This document shows, piece after piece, positions 15,240 through 23,232 of a stretch of 64,000 bases of DNA. The stretch is from Anaerolineales bacterium (lineage in GTDB: Bacteria > Chloroflexota > Anaerolineae > Anaerolineales > Villigracilaceae). Within the stretch, counting starts at the first letter, position 1, and every line of letters starts with the position of its first letter. The stretch lies in the NCBI GenBank assembly GCA_016744335.1, contig JADGEO010000003.1:58891-122890 (forward strand). Reading direction: 5' to 3'. Below the pieces are notes generated by a model. It saw only the letters and a program-made list of their open reading frames with translations. It was not told the origin of the DNA and ran no database searches. A program made the translations under genes and the position numbers.

Positions 15240-17789
15240 CTACTTCACAATATTAACCAACCGCCCCTTAATCACAATTACCTTTCGGGGAGTTTTCCCC
15301 TCAAGGAATTTCTGCACATTTTCGCTCGCCAGAGCGGTAGCCTTTACGGATTCATCATCCGCATCAACGGCGACAGTGATTTTATCGCGCACTTTGCCGT
15401 TGACCTGTACAGCCATCTCAACCTCGTCTACGACTACGGCAGATTCGTCTACTTTGGGCCAGGGTTGGGTGTGGATGGAGTATTCTCCGCCCATCCGCTC
15501 CCAGAGTTCTTCGGCGATGTGCGGGGCAACGGGAGCCAGCATCAGCAAGTAGATTTTGGTGGTTTCGTACCATTCTTCGCTACCAACTGCGCCTTCACGG
15601 CGGGCTTTGTACATCTCGTTCATTAGCTCCATTAGTGAGGAGATGATGGTGTTGAAGCCTACGTTTTCGAAGTCATAGGTGATCGATTTGAGCGTGGCAT
15701 GGAGCTTACGGCGCAGATTCTGTTTGGTTTCCGCGGAGCAAGTTGGGGTCGCGTTCGTTTCGGCGGCGGTATCGGTGAAAATCGTCCAGACTCGGCGCAT
15801 CCAGCGCACAGTGCCCTCGATTCCCTGAGAATTCCATGGTCCGCCCATATCCCAGCGAGAGAAAAACATGAGATAAGCGCGGACAACATCTGCCCCATAT
15901 TTCTCGACCAGTGCATCGGGGGCAACCACATTGCCTTTCGATTTTGACATTTTATCGTGATCTTCGCCTAAAACCATGCCCTGATTTCTCAGTTGCGTCA
16001 TCGGCTCGTTTCCCTTCGTGATGCCCATATCTCGCAAGGCTTTGTGGAAAAAACGGACGTACAGCAGGTGCATTGTGGCGTGCTCAATGCCGCCCGTATA
16101 GGTGTCTACGGGCATCCAATAATCGTATTCTTTTTGGTCAAATGGTGCATCGTCATAATCGGGAGAAAGGTAGCGCATGGGGTACCAAGATGAGCACATG
16201 AAGGTATCCATTGTGTCGGTTTCTCGGATTGCTTCACCGCCACATTTTGGGCACTCGGTGTGCTTCCACGTGGGGTGTAGCTTCAACGGGGATTCGCCAG
16301 TGGGCAACCACTCGACATCTTCGGGGAGCGTGATAGGGAGCTGTTCTTCGGGGACGGGATTCCAGCCGCATTTTTCGCAATTTACCATCGGGATGGGGGA
16401 TCCCCAATAGCGTTGACGAGAGATCAGCCAATCGCGCAGTTTATAGTTGATGGATTTCTTACCCGTGCCTTTCTCGGAGATAAACTTGATTGCCGCCGAG
16501 ATAGATTTATTTGCTGGTGTGCCGGTGAGCTGCCCCGAATTAACCAGCATTCCTTTGGCTGGGACAGATTCTTCCATCGTTGCGCCATCGAGTGTTTCCA
16601 TATCTTTGGGTTGAACAACGACGCGGACTTCGAGGTCAAATTTGCGGGCAAATTCAAAATCGCGTTGGTCATGAGCAGGGACAGCCATAATTGCGCCCGT
16701 GCCATAAGACATGAGCACATAATCTGCAATCCAAATCGGGATTTTCTCATCGTTGACGGGGTTAATTGCGTATGCGCCAGTGAAAACGCCTGTTTTCTCT
16801 TTCGTTGTCGATTCGCGTTCAATATCCGATTGTCGCGCGGCTTCATCTTTATAGGCTTCGATTTCTTCTTTTTTATCTTCGGTAGAAATCTCATCTACAA
16901 GCGGGTGTTCTGGTGATAGCACCATAAAGGTTGCGCCCCAGAGGGTGTCGGGGCGGGTGGTGAAGACTTCGATTTCAGCCCCCTTCCTAAATCTTTCCCC
17001 CGAAGGGGGAAGGACTTCTGTTGCGTTTTCAACAGCCATCTCTCCCCCCTCGGGGGAGAGACCGAGAGAGGGGGCGGCAACTTTGAAGACAACAGATGCA
17101 CCTTCGCTACGTCCGACCCAGTTCGTTTGCAGGGTTTTTACCGTTTGGGGCCAATCGATGTCTTCAAATTTTAGCAATTCATCGGCGTAATTTGTCGTGC
17201 GGAAGAACCACTGATCGAGTTCTTTCTTAATGACGGGCGTGTTACAACGTTCGCAATGACGGTCATCGCCCCAGACTTGTTCACGCGCTAAAGTGGTATT
17301 ACAGCTTGGGCACCAATCTACGGGTGACATTTTGCGGTAGGCGAGGCCATTTTTATAGAGTTGAATGAAAAACCATTCTGTCCACTTATAATACGATTCA
17401 TCGCTAGAGATGGCTTCACGCTTCCAATCAAACATCGCACCCATAGAGCGAAGTTGTCCACGCATTCGGTCGATATTGGCATAAGTCCATTTCTTGGGGT
17501 GGATATTATTTTTGATCGCCGCCCCTTCTGCGGGGAGACCAAAAGAGTCAAATCCGATGGGGAAGAGGACGTTGAATCCGTTCATACGTTTATATCTGGC
17601 GCGTGAATCGGAGGGCGTCATCGCATACCAGTGACCGATGTGTAAATCCCCGCTTGGGTAGGGGAGCATGGTTAGCGCATAGTGCTTCTCTTTGCTCTCG
17701 TCTATGACGGAGCGGTAGAGTTCATCGGCATCCCATTTACCTTGCCATTTTTTTTCGATTTTTCCGTGATTATATTCGTCGTTGAACAT
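15240..17789 (-). CDS. leuS: Leucyl-tRNA synthetase
   Basis: Class I aminoacyl-tRNA synthetase that charges tRNA-Leu. It has the HIGH motif in YPSGDLHIGHWYAM, the KMSKS loop in HDKMSKSKGNVV, the CP1 editing domain including TTRPDTLWGATF, and the bacterial C-terminal domain ending VNIVK. ATG 17789 was chosen because GGAGAAAAACC precedes it and MFNDEYNHGKIEKKW is the normal N-terminus; the frame is open further upstream. The product is 849 aa, slightly long because a ~34-codon segment at 16979-17080 is inserted in frame within CP1. Expression is very likely controlled by the T-box leader upstream. Its last ~63 codons are duplicated at 13828-14019. Confidence 0.97.
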   Translation of the reverse strand: MFNDEYNHGKIEKKWQGKWDADELYRSVIDESKEKHYALTMLPYPSGDLHIGHWYAMTPSDSRARYKRMNGFNVLFPIGFDSFGLPAEGAAIKNNIHPKKWTYANIDRMRGQLRSMGAMFDWKREAISSDESYYKWTEWFFIQLYKNGLAYRKMSPVDWCPSCNTTLAREQVWGDDRHCERCNTPVIKKELDQWFFRTTNYADELLKFEDIDWPQTVKTLQTNWVGRSEGASVVFKVAAPSLGLSPEGGEMAVENATEVLPPSGERFRKGAEIEVFTTRPDTLWGATFMVLSPEHPLVDEISTEDKKEEIEAYKDEAARQSDIERESTTKEKTGVFTGAYAINPVNDEKIPIWIADYVLMSYGTGAIMAVPAHDQRDFEFARKFDLEVRVVVQPKDMETLDGATMEESVPAKGMLVNSGQLTGTPANKSISAAIKFISEKGTGKKSINYKLRDWLISRQRYWGSPIPMVNCEKCGWNPVPEEQLPITLPEDVEWLPTGESPLKLHPTWKHTECPKCGGEAIRETDTMDTFMCSSWYPMRYLSPDYDDAPFDQKEYDYWMPVDTYTGGIEHATMHLLYVRFFHKALRDMGITKGNEPMTQLRNQGMVLGEDHDKMSKSKGNVVAPDALVEKYGADVVRAYLMFFSRWDMGGPWNSQGIEGTVRWMRRVWTIFTDTAAETNATPTCSAETKQNLRRKLHATLKSITYDFENVGFNTIISSLMELMNEMYKARREGAVGSEEWYETTKIYLLMLAPVAPHIAEELWERMGGEYSIHTQPWPKVDESAVVVDEVEMAVQVNGKVRDKITVAVDADDESVKATALASENVQKFLEGKTPRKVIVIKGRLVNIVK
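16979..17080. repeat. Palindromic repeat inserted in frame in leuS
   Basis: About 102 bases with two imperfect inverted arms: CCCCCTTCCT...TTTCCCCCGAAGGGGGAAGG on one side and TCTCCCCCCTCGGGGGAGAG...GAGAGGGGGCGGC on the other. Translated in the leuS frame it gives LGLSPEGGE and LPPSGERFRKG, not normal LeuRS sequence, between VVFKVAA and EIEVFTTRPDTL of the editing domain. It behaves like a selfish palindromic element tolerated in a protein loop, as known for Rickettsia palindromic elements. Confidence 0.75.
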
Positions 17790-17889
17790 GGTTTTTCTCC
17801 TACAATTTAAATTATGCTCACGCAAAGCCGCTAAAGCACAAAGTTTTAAAAGCTTTTCTTAGCGTCTTTGCGACTTTATGTGAGAAAAT

Positions 17890-18195
17890 GTTTTTAAAAA
17901 CAAAAATTCCATCATCCACTCAGGGACGAAGGAATTAAATCTCCGCGGTACCACCCGGATTATATTTTAAGTTTGCAAGTCTCAAAATATCTCTCAAATC
18001 GCTATAACGGGCGTATCCCGACATCAACTACTTTATTCGCGGATGCAGTCCCCTTCGATAAACTCAGGGATAACAAGCGAGTTCGGTTCTTTCGGCTTGT
18101 TCAGAGCAAGCTCTCGTGTTCCTGTAAACACGTTGACGGGCTTTCACTTTTCTCCCATCTCTCTAGCAGGATGACCTACTACTCTTGTTTTGACT
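17890..18195 (-). promoter_or_regulatory. T-box leader controlling leuS (Leu specifier CTC)
   Basis: On the minus strand, upstream of leuS, bases 17956-17943 read GGGTGGTACCGCGG, the invariant T-box core of the antiterminator. Further 5' is a Stem I: AACAAG near the start pairs with CTTGTT, with AGTA on the 5' side and GAACTCG opposite. This places codon CTC (18081-18079), a leucine codon, as specifier. The terminator stem follows the T-box: AATTCC-TCGTCC pairs with GGATGA-GGAATT across one mismatch (17936-17905), then a run of T. Uncharged tRNA-Leu should bind and favour antitermination, raising leuS expression when leucine charging is low. A dispersed repeat (18051-18070) lies in the linker. 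Confidence 0.92.
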
Positions 18196-18285
18196 TTTGA
18201 ACCGCTAATCTGCGCTAATCCACGCGAATAAAAATTTATTTGGCGATGATTTGCGAAAATTCGCGGTCTATTCTGTTTTCTTACC

Positions 18286-18314
18286 AAAAGAGCCAGCACA
18301 TGGCTGGCTCTTTT
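18286..18314 (-). terminator. Terminator of tRNA-Ala(GGC)
   Basis: AAAAGAGCCAGC and GCTGGCTCTTTT form a perfect 12-bp stem with a 5-base loop. Read on the minus strand it ends in TTTT, 35 nt after the 3' end of the tRNA gene. Confidence 0.8.
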
Positions 18315-18348
18315 ATAAGCTCAATAGATTGCTCGTTGAGCCATCCAG

Positions 18349-18421
18349 TGGACCTAGTGGGACTCGAACCCACGACCTCCTCAATGCCATTGAGGCGCGC
18401 TCCCAACTGCGCCATAGGCCC
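18349..18421 (-). tRNA. tRNA-Ala (anticodon GGC)
   Basis: The cloverleaf folds fully: acceptor GGGCCTA with TAGGTCC, D stem GCGC/GCGC, anticodon stem CCTCA/TGAGG with loop ATGGCAT (anticodon GGC), T stem GTGGG/CCCAC with loop TTCGAGT, discriminator A. The CCA end is not encoded. A second tRNA-Ala lies 170 bases upstream on the same strand. Confidence 0.97.
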
Positions 18422-18442
18422 CCGTTTTTTAGTGCGAAAAGG

Positions 18443-18470
18443 ATTTTACCACAAAGGGCATTTCCGTCAA
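18443..18470 (-). promoter_or_regulatory. Promoter of tRNA-Ala(GGC)
   Basis: Minus strand TTGACG, a 16-base spacer and TAAAAT, ending about 22 bases before the tRNA 5' end. The layout is the same as for the two other tRNA genes in the window. Confidence 0.8.
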
Positions 18471-18592
18471 TAAAAAAATGCTTTTTTTGAACACGAAGTT
18501 ACGCGGATTTCGCGGAGAAAGATTTTTATATTAGGGAGAAAAAAAGCTTTTCCTTCGTGTTTCTTTGTGTCTTTGTGGTGCAAAAACCCTAG

Positions 18593-18665
18593 TGGACCTG
18601 GCGGGATTCGAACCCGCGACCTCGTCAGTGCGATTGACGCGCGCTCCCAACTGCGCTACAGGCCC
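18593..18665 (-). tRNA. tRNA-Ala (anticodon CGC)
   Basis: Acceptor GGGCCTG with CAGGTCC, D stem GCGC/GCGC, anticodon stem CGTCA/TGACG with loop ATCGCAC (anticodon CGC), T stem GCGGG/CCCGC with loop TTCGAAT, discriminator A, no encoded CCA. It is very similar to the GGC gene downstream, suggesting an old duplication. Confidence 0.97.
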
Positions 18666-18687
18666 CCGCTTTCAATAAAGCCCGATG

Positions 18688-18715
18688 ATTTTACCATTCG
18701 CTTGCAAGATGTCAA
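18688..18715 (-). promoter_or_regulatory. Promoter of tRNA-Ala(CGC)
   Basis: Minus strand TTGACA, a 16-base spacer and TAAAAT: a perfect -35 and a 5/6 -10, about 22 bases before the tRNA 5' end. Confidence 0.85.
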
Positions 18716-18737
18716 GCAAACTTAATATTCTACCTAC

Positions 18738-19160
18738 ACTTAACGACAATTAGAATTACCCAATGGTATACTTTTCCATGACACTTTCAATCGTGTGTTC
18801 AATCGTTTATATCCTATGGCGTAGGAAAAGCGGTAATTACAATTGATGCTATATGGGCTGTCAAATTGAAATTGCCGCAGCATCAAGATGCTGATTCTGT
18901 GTTGACTCTCAAGGGCAATCAAGGAAATCTATCTGAAGATGTTGAATTGCTTTGTGATGATTTAGAGGAAGGTAATTACAAACATTATGCTTATGATTGT
19001 TAGAAAACTGTCAACAAAGGGCATGGATGTATTGAAATCGAGAATGCTGGACAATCTCAGACATTGATGCCTCCTGCACTTATGGTTTGCTGGTTGCTTA
19101 TCAAGTGCACACGATCAATGCCCATCCTTCATTTTGTTTTGGTAAAGTGATGTGTAGCTA
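18738..19160 (+). pseudogene. ISAs1-family transposase remnant (copy 2)
   Basis: The first ~70 bases match copy 1 at 7766 almost exactly (LPNGIL.HDTFNRVFNRL). The sequence then jumps to VITIDAIWAVKLKLPQHQDA, VLTLKGNQGNLSEDVELL and, after a stop codon, KGHGCIEIENA. These are the central catalytic region of ISAs1 transposases. Copy 1 kept the start and end and lost the middle, while this one kept the start and middle and lost the end. No terminal inverted repeats were identified. It is a decayed insertion. Confidence 0.8.
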
Positions 19161-19180
19161 GTTCCCCTTTTATTTATCCT

Positions 19181-20071
19181 ATGAATAATACTACTAAATA
19201 TCTTGACTTTGATTGCGTTTCACTTAAAAACGATTCCCTAACTCTTTTAGTTACCAAATCTGTCGGGCCGCGTATTATTTCCTTACGTTACAAAGATGGT
19301 GCTAATCTTTTCGCTGAATTACCAGATTTTGTGTCCCAACGCCCAGATGGGAAGAACTTTCATTTTTATGGCGGACACCGTTTATGGCATGCGCCCGAAA
19401 ATATGCCACGCACCTATGCACTGGACAGCGAGCCTGTAAGTATTACACAGACACAAAGTGGGTTATTTACAAGGCAAAAAGTTGAAGCAGAAACAGGAAT
19501 TGAGAAAACACTCGACATATCATTGGTTGAAGATAAACCACAAGTAATTATTCGTCACACGCTCACCAATCATGGGCAATGGTCTGTCAGATGCGCTCCT
19601 TGGGCGATTACACAATTAAAAAAAGGAGGGGTAGCGATTCTGCCCCAGTCACGAGAGCAAACTGACGTCCTCCCGAACCGTTCCTTAGCCCTTTGGCCGT
19701 ACTCTGATATAGCCAGCCCACATGTCACTTGGGGGAACCAACATATTCTTATTCGACCGAGAATAGAAGAAGGTGCTTTCAAGGTTGGCTTCCCCAATCC
19801 GCGCGGCTGGTTAGCTTATTGGCAGGCCGGCATACTTTTTGTTAAACGAGCATCTTTTGATGCTCAAGCAAAATATTATGATTTCGGCAGCTCAAGTGAG
19901 TGTTATTGCAACGATAAATTCCTCGAGTTGGAAACCATCGCCCCGATCAGAACATTGGCTCCTGGTGCATCAGTTACCCATATCGAAACCTGGGAGATTT
20001 ATGCCGATATTGAATATCCCGAAGATGAAGAGGCAACTCAACGAATTATTGAAAAAACAGGGTTAGAGTGA
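19181..20071 (+). CDS. Galactose-mutarotase-like (DUF4380-like) protein
   Basis: A 296-aa protein rich in beta strands, with the pattern of aldose-epimerase-like sandwich folds. It starts KYLDFDCVSLKNDSLTLLVT, with SVGPRIISLRY next and GGHRLWHAPENMPRTY around residue 65-80, the kind of segment that binds sugars in this superfamily. A later motif is GWLAYWQAGILFVKR. I cannot name a substrate or confirm catalytic residues, so sugar epimerisation is only suggested. No signal peptide or membrane segment is visible. The ribosome-binding site before ATG 19181 is weak. It stands alone, next to a transposon remnant. Confidence 0.65.
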   Translation: MNNTTKYLDFDCVSLKNDSLTLLVTKSVGPRIISLRYKDGANLFAELPDFVSQRPDGKNFHFYGGHRLWHAPENMPRTYALDSEPVSITQTQSGLFTRQKVEAETGIEKTLDISLVEDKPQVIIRHTLTNHGQWSVRCAPWAITQLKKGGVAILPQSREQTDVLPNRSLALWPYSDIASPHVTWGNQHILIRPRIEEGAFKVGFPNPRGWLAYWQAGILFVKRASFDAQAKYYDFGSSSECYCNDKFLELETIAPIRTLAPGASVTHIETWEIYADIEYPEDEEATQRIIEKTGLE

Positions 20072-20405
20072 GATGAAGTATGACACTTCCACAACTGCCA
20101 CCAAAGCCCCGACCTATGGTGGCATGCTCTGTCAGGCTTCCGAATTTTATGTCTTAAATTGAGTGAGGAAAACACTGTTTTGATGTAAACGTATTTCAGG
20201 ACTTGACATGCTTTTTTGACTTCTTTAGTCTAAGATTCTACGTTTATTTTTTTCTGAGCTTTTTAGCGTTTGTCTAAAGTCCAATATATAATTAGACCAT
20301 CACTTTTGAGCAATAGCCAGTAATTGTAAGGTCTCAATAAATTGGTAAAATCCCCGCTATCCCCATTGTGAATGGGCAAAGTCTTCAGTGAAGAGCAAAC
20401 AATTT
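20072..20405. other. Intergenic stretch without a recognisable gene
   Basis: About 330 bases between a + strand gene and the end of a - strand gene. There is a TTGACA at about 20203 but no -10 box at proper spacing, and no clear terminator hairpin or repeat. I see nothing else supported here. Confidence 0.6.
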
Positions 20406-22148
20406 TTATCTACGCCTTCTTGAGTGTGTTTTCTTTTCAACTCGTTGTGAATATGAATACGCAGTGCTTTTTCCTAATTCCTTTGCATGATGAACTAGCT
20501 GAGCTTCTTGTATTGTTATTTGTATTGCACTACTCACTTGAAAAGGGCTTCTTCCAGCGGTAGCTTGAATGGTATATTCGCCAGGTTGGACGAGTTTCCC
20601 GAAATCATCATATCCATTCCAGTAAAAATTGTGCACGCGGGCACTACGCCTGCGATGGAGGAGCAGTGTATTTACCACTCTGCCGTGTTGACCTAAAACT
20701 TCCAGAGTGATATGTGCTGATTTATCTAAATCGAGGTATATGGAAAGGTTTTTTTGCTCGTAAGGAAAACCTGGTTTGAATTTATCTGTTTCAACAGATA
20801 AGAGCATGGATATTTTCTGTTGTTGGCGGAAGAATATCGCCAGAATTATTGGAATACTGACCAGCAAGGGTAAGGTTATTGGAGGAAGCTCTGACAGATT
20901 GCGGGATAATTTCTCTAGACCGTTTAATGGCTGGGCGATATCATAATTGATGTGCCGTACTGATGATGTGATATTACCTGTCTGATCTTGAGCCTCAACC
21001 TGGATAGTATTTTCCCCTTCTACAAGGGCAAGGGCATGTTCAAAATGACCAGCTGAACTAACAGGGACGACGTTCCCGTTGATTTTTATTAATGTATTTG
21101 AATCTGTCTGACCAAATAGGTTTAGAATACTTGTATTGAAGGTTTCACCTTCTTTTACATTTAGGCTTAGTACGGGAGCTTGTGTTTTCAGGTAGACTTT
21201 TCGGTCTAACGATGTTTTATTGCCTAATTCATCAATGACTTCTATTTGTAGATTGTTTTCACCTTCATCCAATAATAATTCATATTCGAATAGCCCATTA
21301 TCGTTGGTTGAAGTGCTTTCACCGTTGATTGAAACCATGCTGTTTGGGGTTGTTTGCCCGCTAACACTGAGAAATTGATTGTTGATCCATGCTCCATCTT
21401 GAGGGGAATTGATGATGATTTCAGGAGCTTCAGTGATTAGCATTACTCCACGCTGCACTTTAGTTGAGTTCCCCGCTTGGTCTGAGGCTTCAATACTAAA
21501 GGAATTGTTCCCCTCTGAGAGTTTTTTACTTATCGAAAAACGTCCTTGTTCATTTACTTGGACTGGTTGTAAATCCCCCCCGATGATGACTATTGCATTA
21601 GCTTCTGTGACACCTTCAATTTCCAGCGTATCTTCACCAACGCGTAATCCATCAGGTAGGTTTGCGATTTGCAGAGGAGGAGCTTGTGTATCTAACTCTA
21701 TCTTTACGTTTTGAGTTGCTGTGCGTACAGCGGCTTTTGCCTGTACACTTAGATTGTAGTGCCCATCTTCAACTGTTAACCCAGAATTATCCTTTCCATC
21801 CCAGACGACAGAATATTGCCCAGCTGGTTGTGCATCTTGCATAAGTAGATTTCGAACGGGGTTCTTTGCCTGATCCAAGACCTCTATGTTGATGTCAGCT
21901 TCTTCGGATAGGGTGTAGTTGAGGGTAATTGCATCATGTTTCAGATCATTATTTGGTGAAAACACAGGAGATAAAGTAGATGCTGTAACTTCTGGCGTGC
22001 GCAGCCAATCGCCTACAAAAGTTATGGCCAGTAATACTAGCACTGTACTGACACTTAGCGCGGCAACTATTGCATTGGTGTTTTGATTATTGCGGTTGTT
22101 GTGTCTGCGCCGCATATTTGTTTGATGAGGGGTTTGTTGATATTGCAT
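20406..22148 (-). CDS. Membrane protein with repeated Ig-like and FlgD-like domains
   Basis: A 580-aa protein. A basic, asparagine-rich N-terminus precedes a transmembrane helix (residues ~27-47, AIVAALSVSTVLVLLAITF). Next is a FlgD-type Ig domain (YSVVWDGKDNSGLTVEDGHY), then about three bacterial Ig-like repeats with lines such as LEIEGVTEANAIVIIGG and LSVSGQTTPNSMVSING. A second transmembrane helix follows (~residues 425-443). Last comes another FlgD-like domain containing FYWNGYDDFGKLVQPGEY. The Ig repeats should lie outside the membrane and the final domain on the other side. It is the last gene of a three-gene unit with a membrane protein and a Ycf46-type ATPase. A cell-envelope structural role is inferred only. 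Confidence 0.8.
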   Translation of the reverse strand: MQYQQTPHQTNMRRRHNNRNNQNTNAIVAALSVSTVLVLLAITFVGDWLRTPEVTASTLSPVFSPNNDLKHDAITLNYTLSEEADINIEVLDQAKNPVRNLLMQDAQPAGQYSVVWDGKDNSGLTVEDGHYNLSVQAKAAVRTATQNVKIELDTQAPPLQIANLPDGLRVGEDTLEIEGVTEANAIVIIGGDLQPVQVNEQGRFSISKKLSEGNNSFSIEASDQAGNSTKVQRGVMLITEAPEIIINSPQDGAWINNQFLSVSGQTTPNSMVSINGESTSTNDNGLFEYELLLDEGENNLQIEVIDELGNKTSLDRKVYLKTQAPVLSLNVKEGETFNTSILNLFGQTDSNTLIKINGNVVPVSSAGHFEHALALVEGENTIQVEAQDQTGNITSSVRHINYDIAQPLNGLEKLSRNLSELPPITLPLLVSIPIILAIFFRQQQKISMLLSVETDKFKPGFPYEQKNLSIYLDLDKSAHITLEVLGQHGRVVNTLLLHRRRSARVHNFYWNGYDDFGKLVQPGEYTIQATAGRSPFQVSSAIQITIQEAQLVHHAKELGKSTAYSYSQRVEKKTHSRRRR

Positions 22149-22191
22149 GGTTGTTATATATTGAGTATGAAGAAGTCAGCAATGTATCGGA

Positions 22192-23232
22192 CTAATCTAA
22201 TTCTAACTTAATAAGTCCTTGATTATCATCTTGATTTTCAGTTCTTTTTTGGTGTTTTTTATGATGAATTTCTAAGGGAGGGTATTTTGTCTCGGGCTTG
22301 ATAGGTTCTTTTGATATTGTCGAAGGGATGCTGGGCGGTAAAGGGTGTTCTAAAAAGTCTAGGACTATTACTAATATACCGACAATAGCTGCCGCTACCA
22401 GAGTGGTTTCTAGCAAGAGAGTCCATAGAGTGAAACTTTGTAGTGTATATTTATCTAGCCATAATCCTAGACCTATATGTAGCCCTGTCATAGAGAATGC
22501 GCCAATGCTTGCTATAAGTACTTTACTCCAAGGACTTTTTTTAATTGTCCAATCCCATTGCGCAACGCCTCCTACAATTCCTCCAACTGAAGCCCAGATT
22601 ACGACTTGTAGAAGGTGATAGAGTAAAGTGGTGGAGTTTGGTGCCAATGGAGCCAGAATCTTTTCGAGAGTTTCTAAAGAGTCTGCATGTTCAAAGTATT
22701 GAGCTATTTCATATATCTGTGGAGAAGTACTGAGCAAATTTAGCCAATCGGGAGATTGACCAGCCATTCCTGCAATAATTTGCCCAGTGAGTGCGGCACT
22801 TAATCCCATCCAAATTCCACCAGATTTTCCCCACCACAAACCACCAAGCAGGGGAACCATCCAAGCTAGTTGATATTGCCCTAGCAGAGGTGTCGCGGTT
22901 ACCAGCACTAAGACGGTTGCTCCCAAATTTCGAACGAATATATATTGTCCCAGCAAGGCTATGGCGAGAAAAAGAACTGCTATATAAAGTGATAAAGTAT
23001 ATAGTGGGTAAAGTGCGACAATAACTGCAAAAAAATAAACACCAATAGGTGAAAAAAGAGCAGTGATAAATACAGCAACCAGAATAACTGTATCCCAATT
23101 AACAGGATAGACAGGTAATACGTTGAATAAATTGTATAGCAAGGCTGTAATTCCAGCCCCGATTAGAACACGTTCTATACTTCCTAGTGAGTGACGCAAC
23201 ATCCTGTGAGGCTGACGTAATAATGTTGCCAT
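22192..23232 (-). CDS. Polytopic membrane protein coupled to the Ycf46-like ATPase
   Basis: The 346-aa product starts [20 protein letters not shown] at 23232, where ATG overlaps the ATPase stop codon as TAATG. The internal GGAGATAAATTA serves as ribosome-binding site; the longer upstream frame is therefore rejected. It has roughly eight hydrophobic segments over residues ~25-285 and a hydrophilic, proline/lysine-rich C-terminus (KYPPLEIHHKKHQKRTENQ). I recognise no transporter or enzyme motif. The tight coupling to an ATPase implies joint function. Confidence 0.8.
   Translation of the reverse strand: MATLLRQPHRMLRHSLGSIERVLIGAGITALLYNLFNVLPVYPVNWDTVILVAVFITALFSPIGVYFFAVIVALYPLYTLSLYIAVLFLAIALLGQYIFVRNLGATVLVLVTATPLLGQYQLAWMVPLLGGLWWGKSGGIWMGLSAALTGQIIAGMAGQSPDWLNLLSTSPQIYEIAQYFEHADSLETLEKILAPLAPNSTTLLYHLLQVVIWASVGGIVGGVAQWDWTIKKSPWSKVLIASIGAFSMTGLHIGLGLWLDKYTLQSFTLWTLLLETTLVAAAIVGILVIVLDFLEHPLPPSIPSTISKEPIKPETKYPPLEIHHKKHQKRTENQDDNQGLIKLELD

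Noticed and set aside
15123..15626. Possible + strand protein of 167 residues after the toxin gene
   Set aside because: It runs through a strong terminator and antisense to leuS, so it is a shadow frame.
20203..20235. Promoter with TTGACA in the 20072-20405 gap
   Set aside because: No -10-like hexamer at 15-19 bases spacing, and no + strand gene follows.
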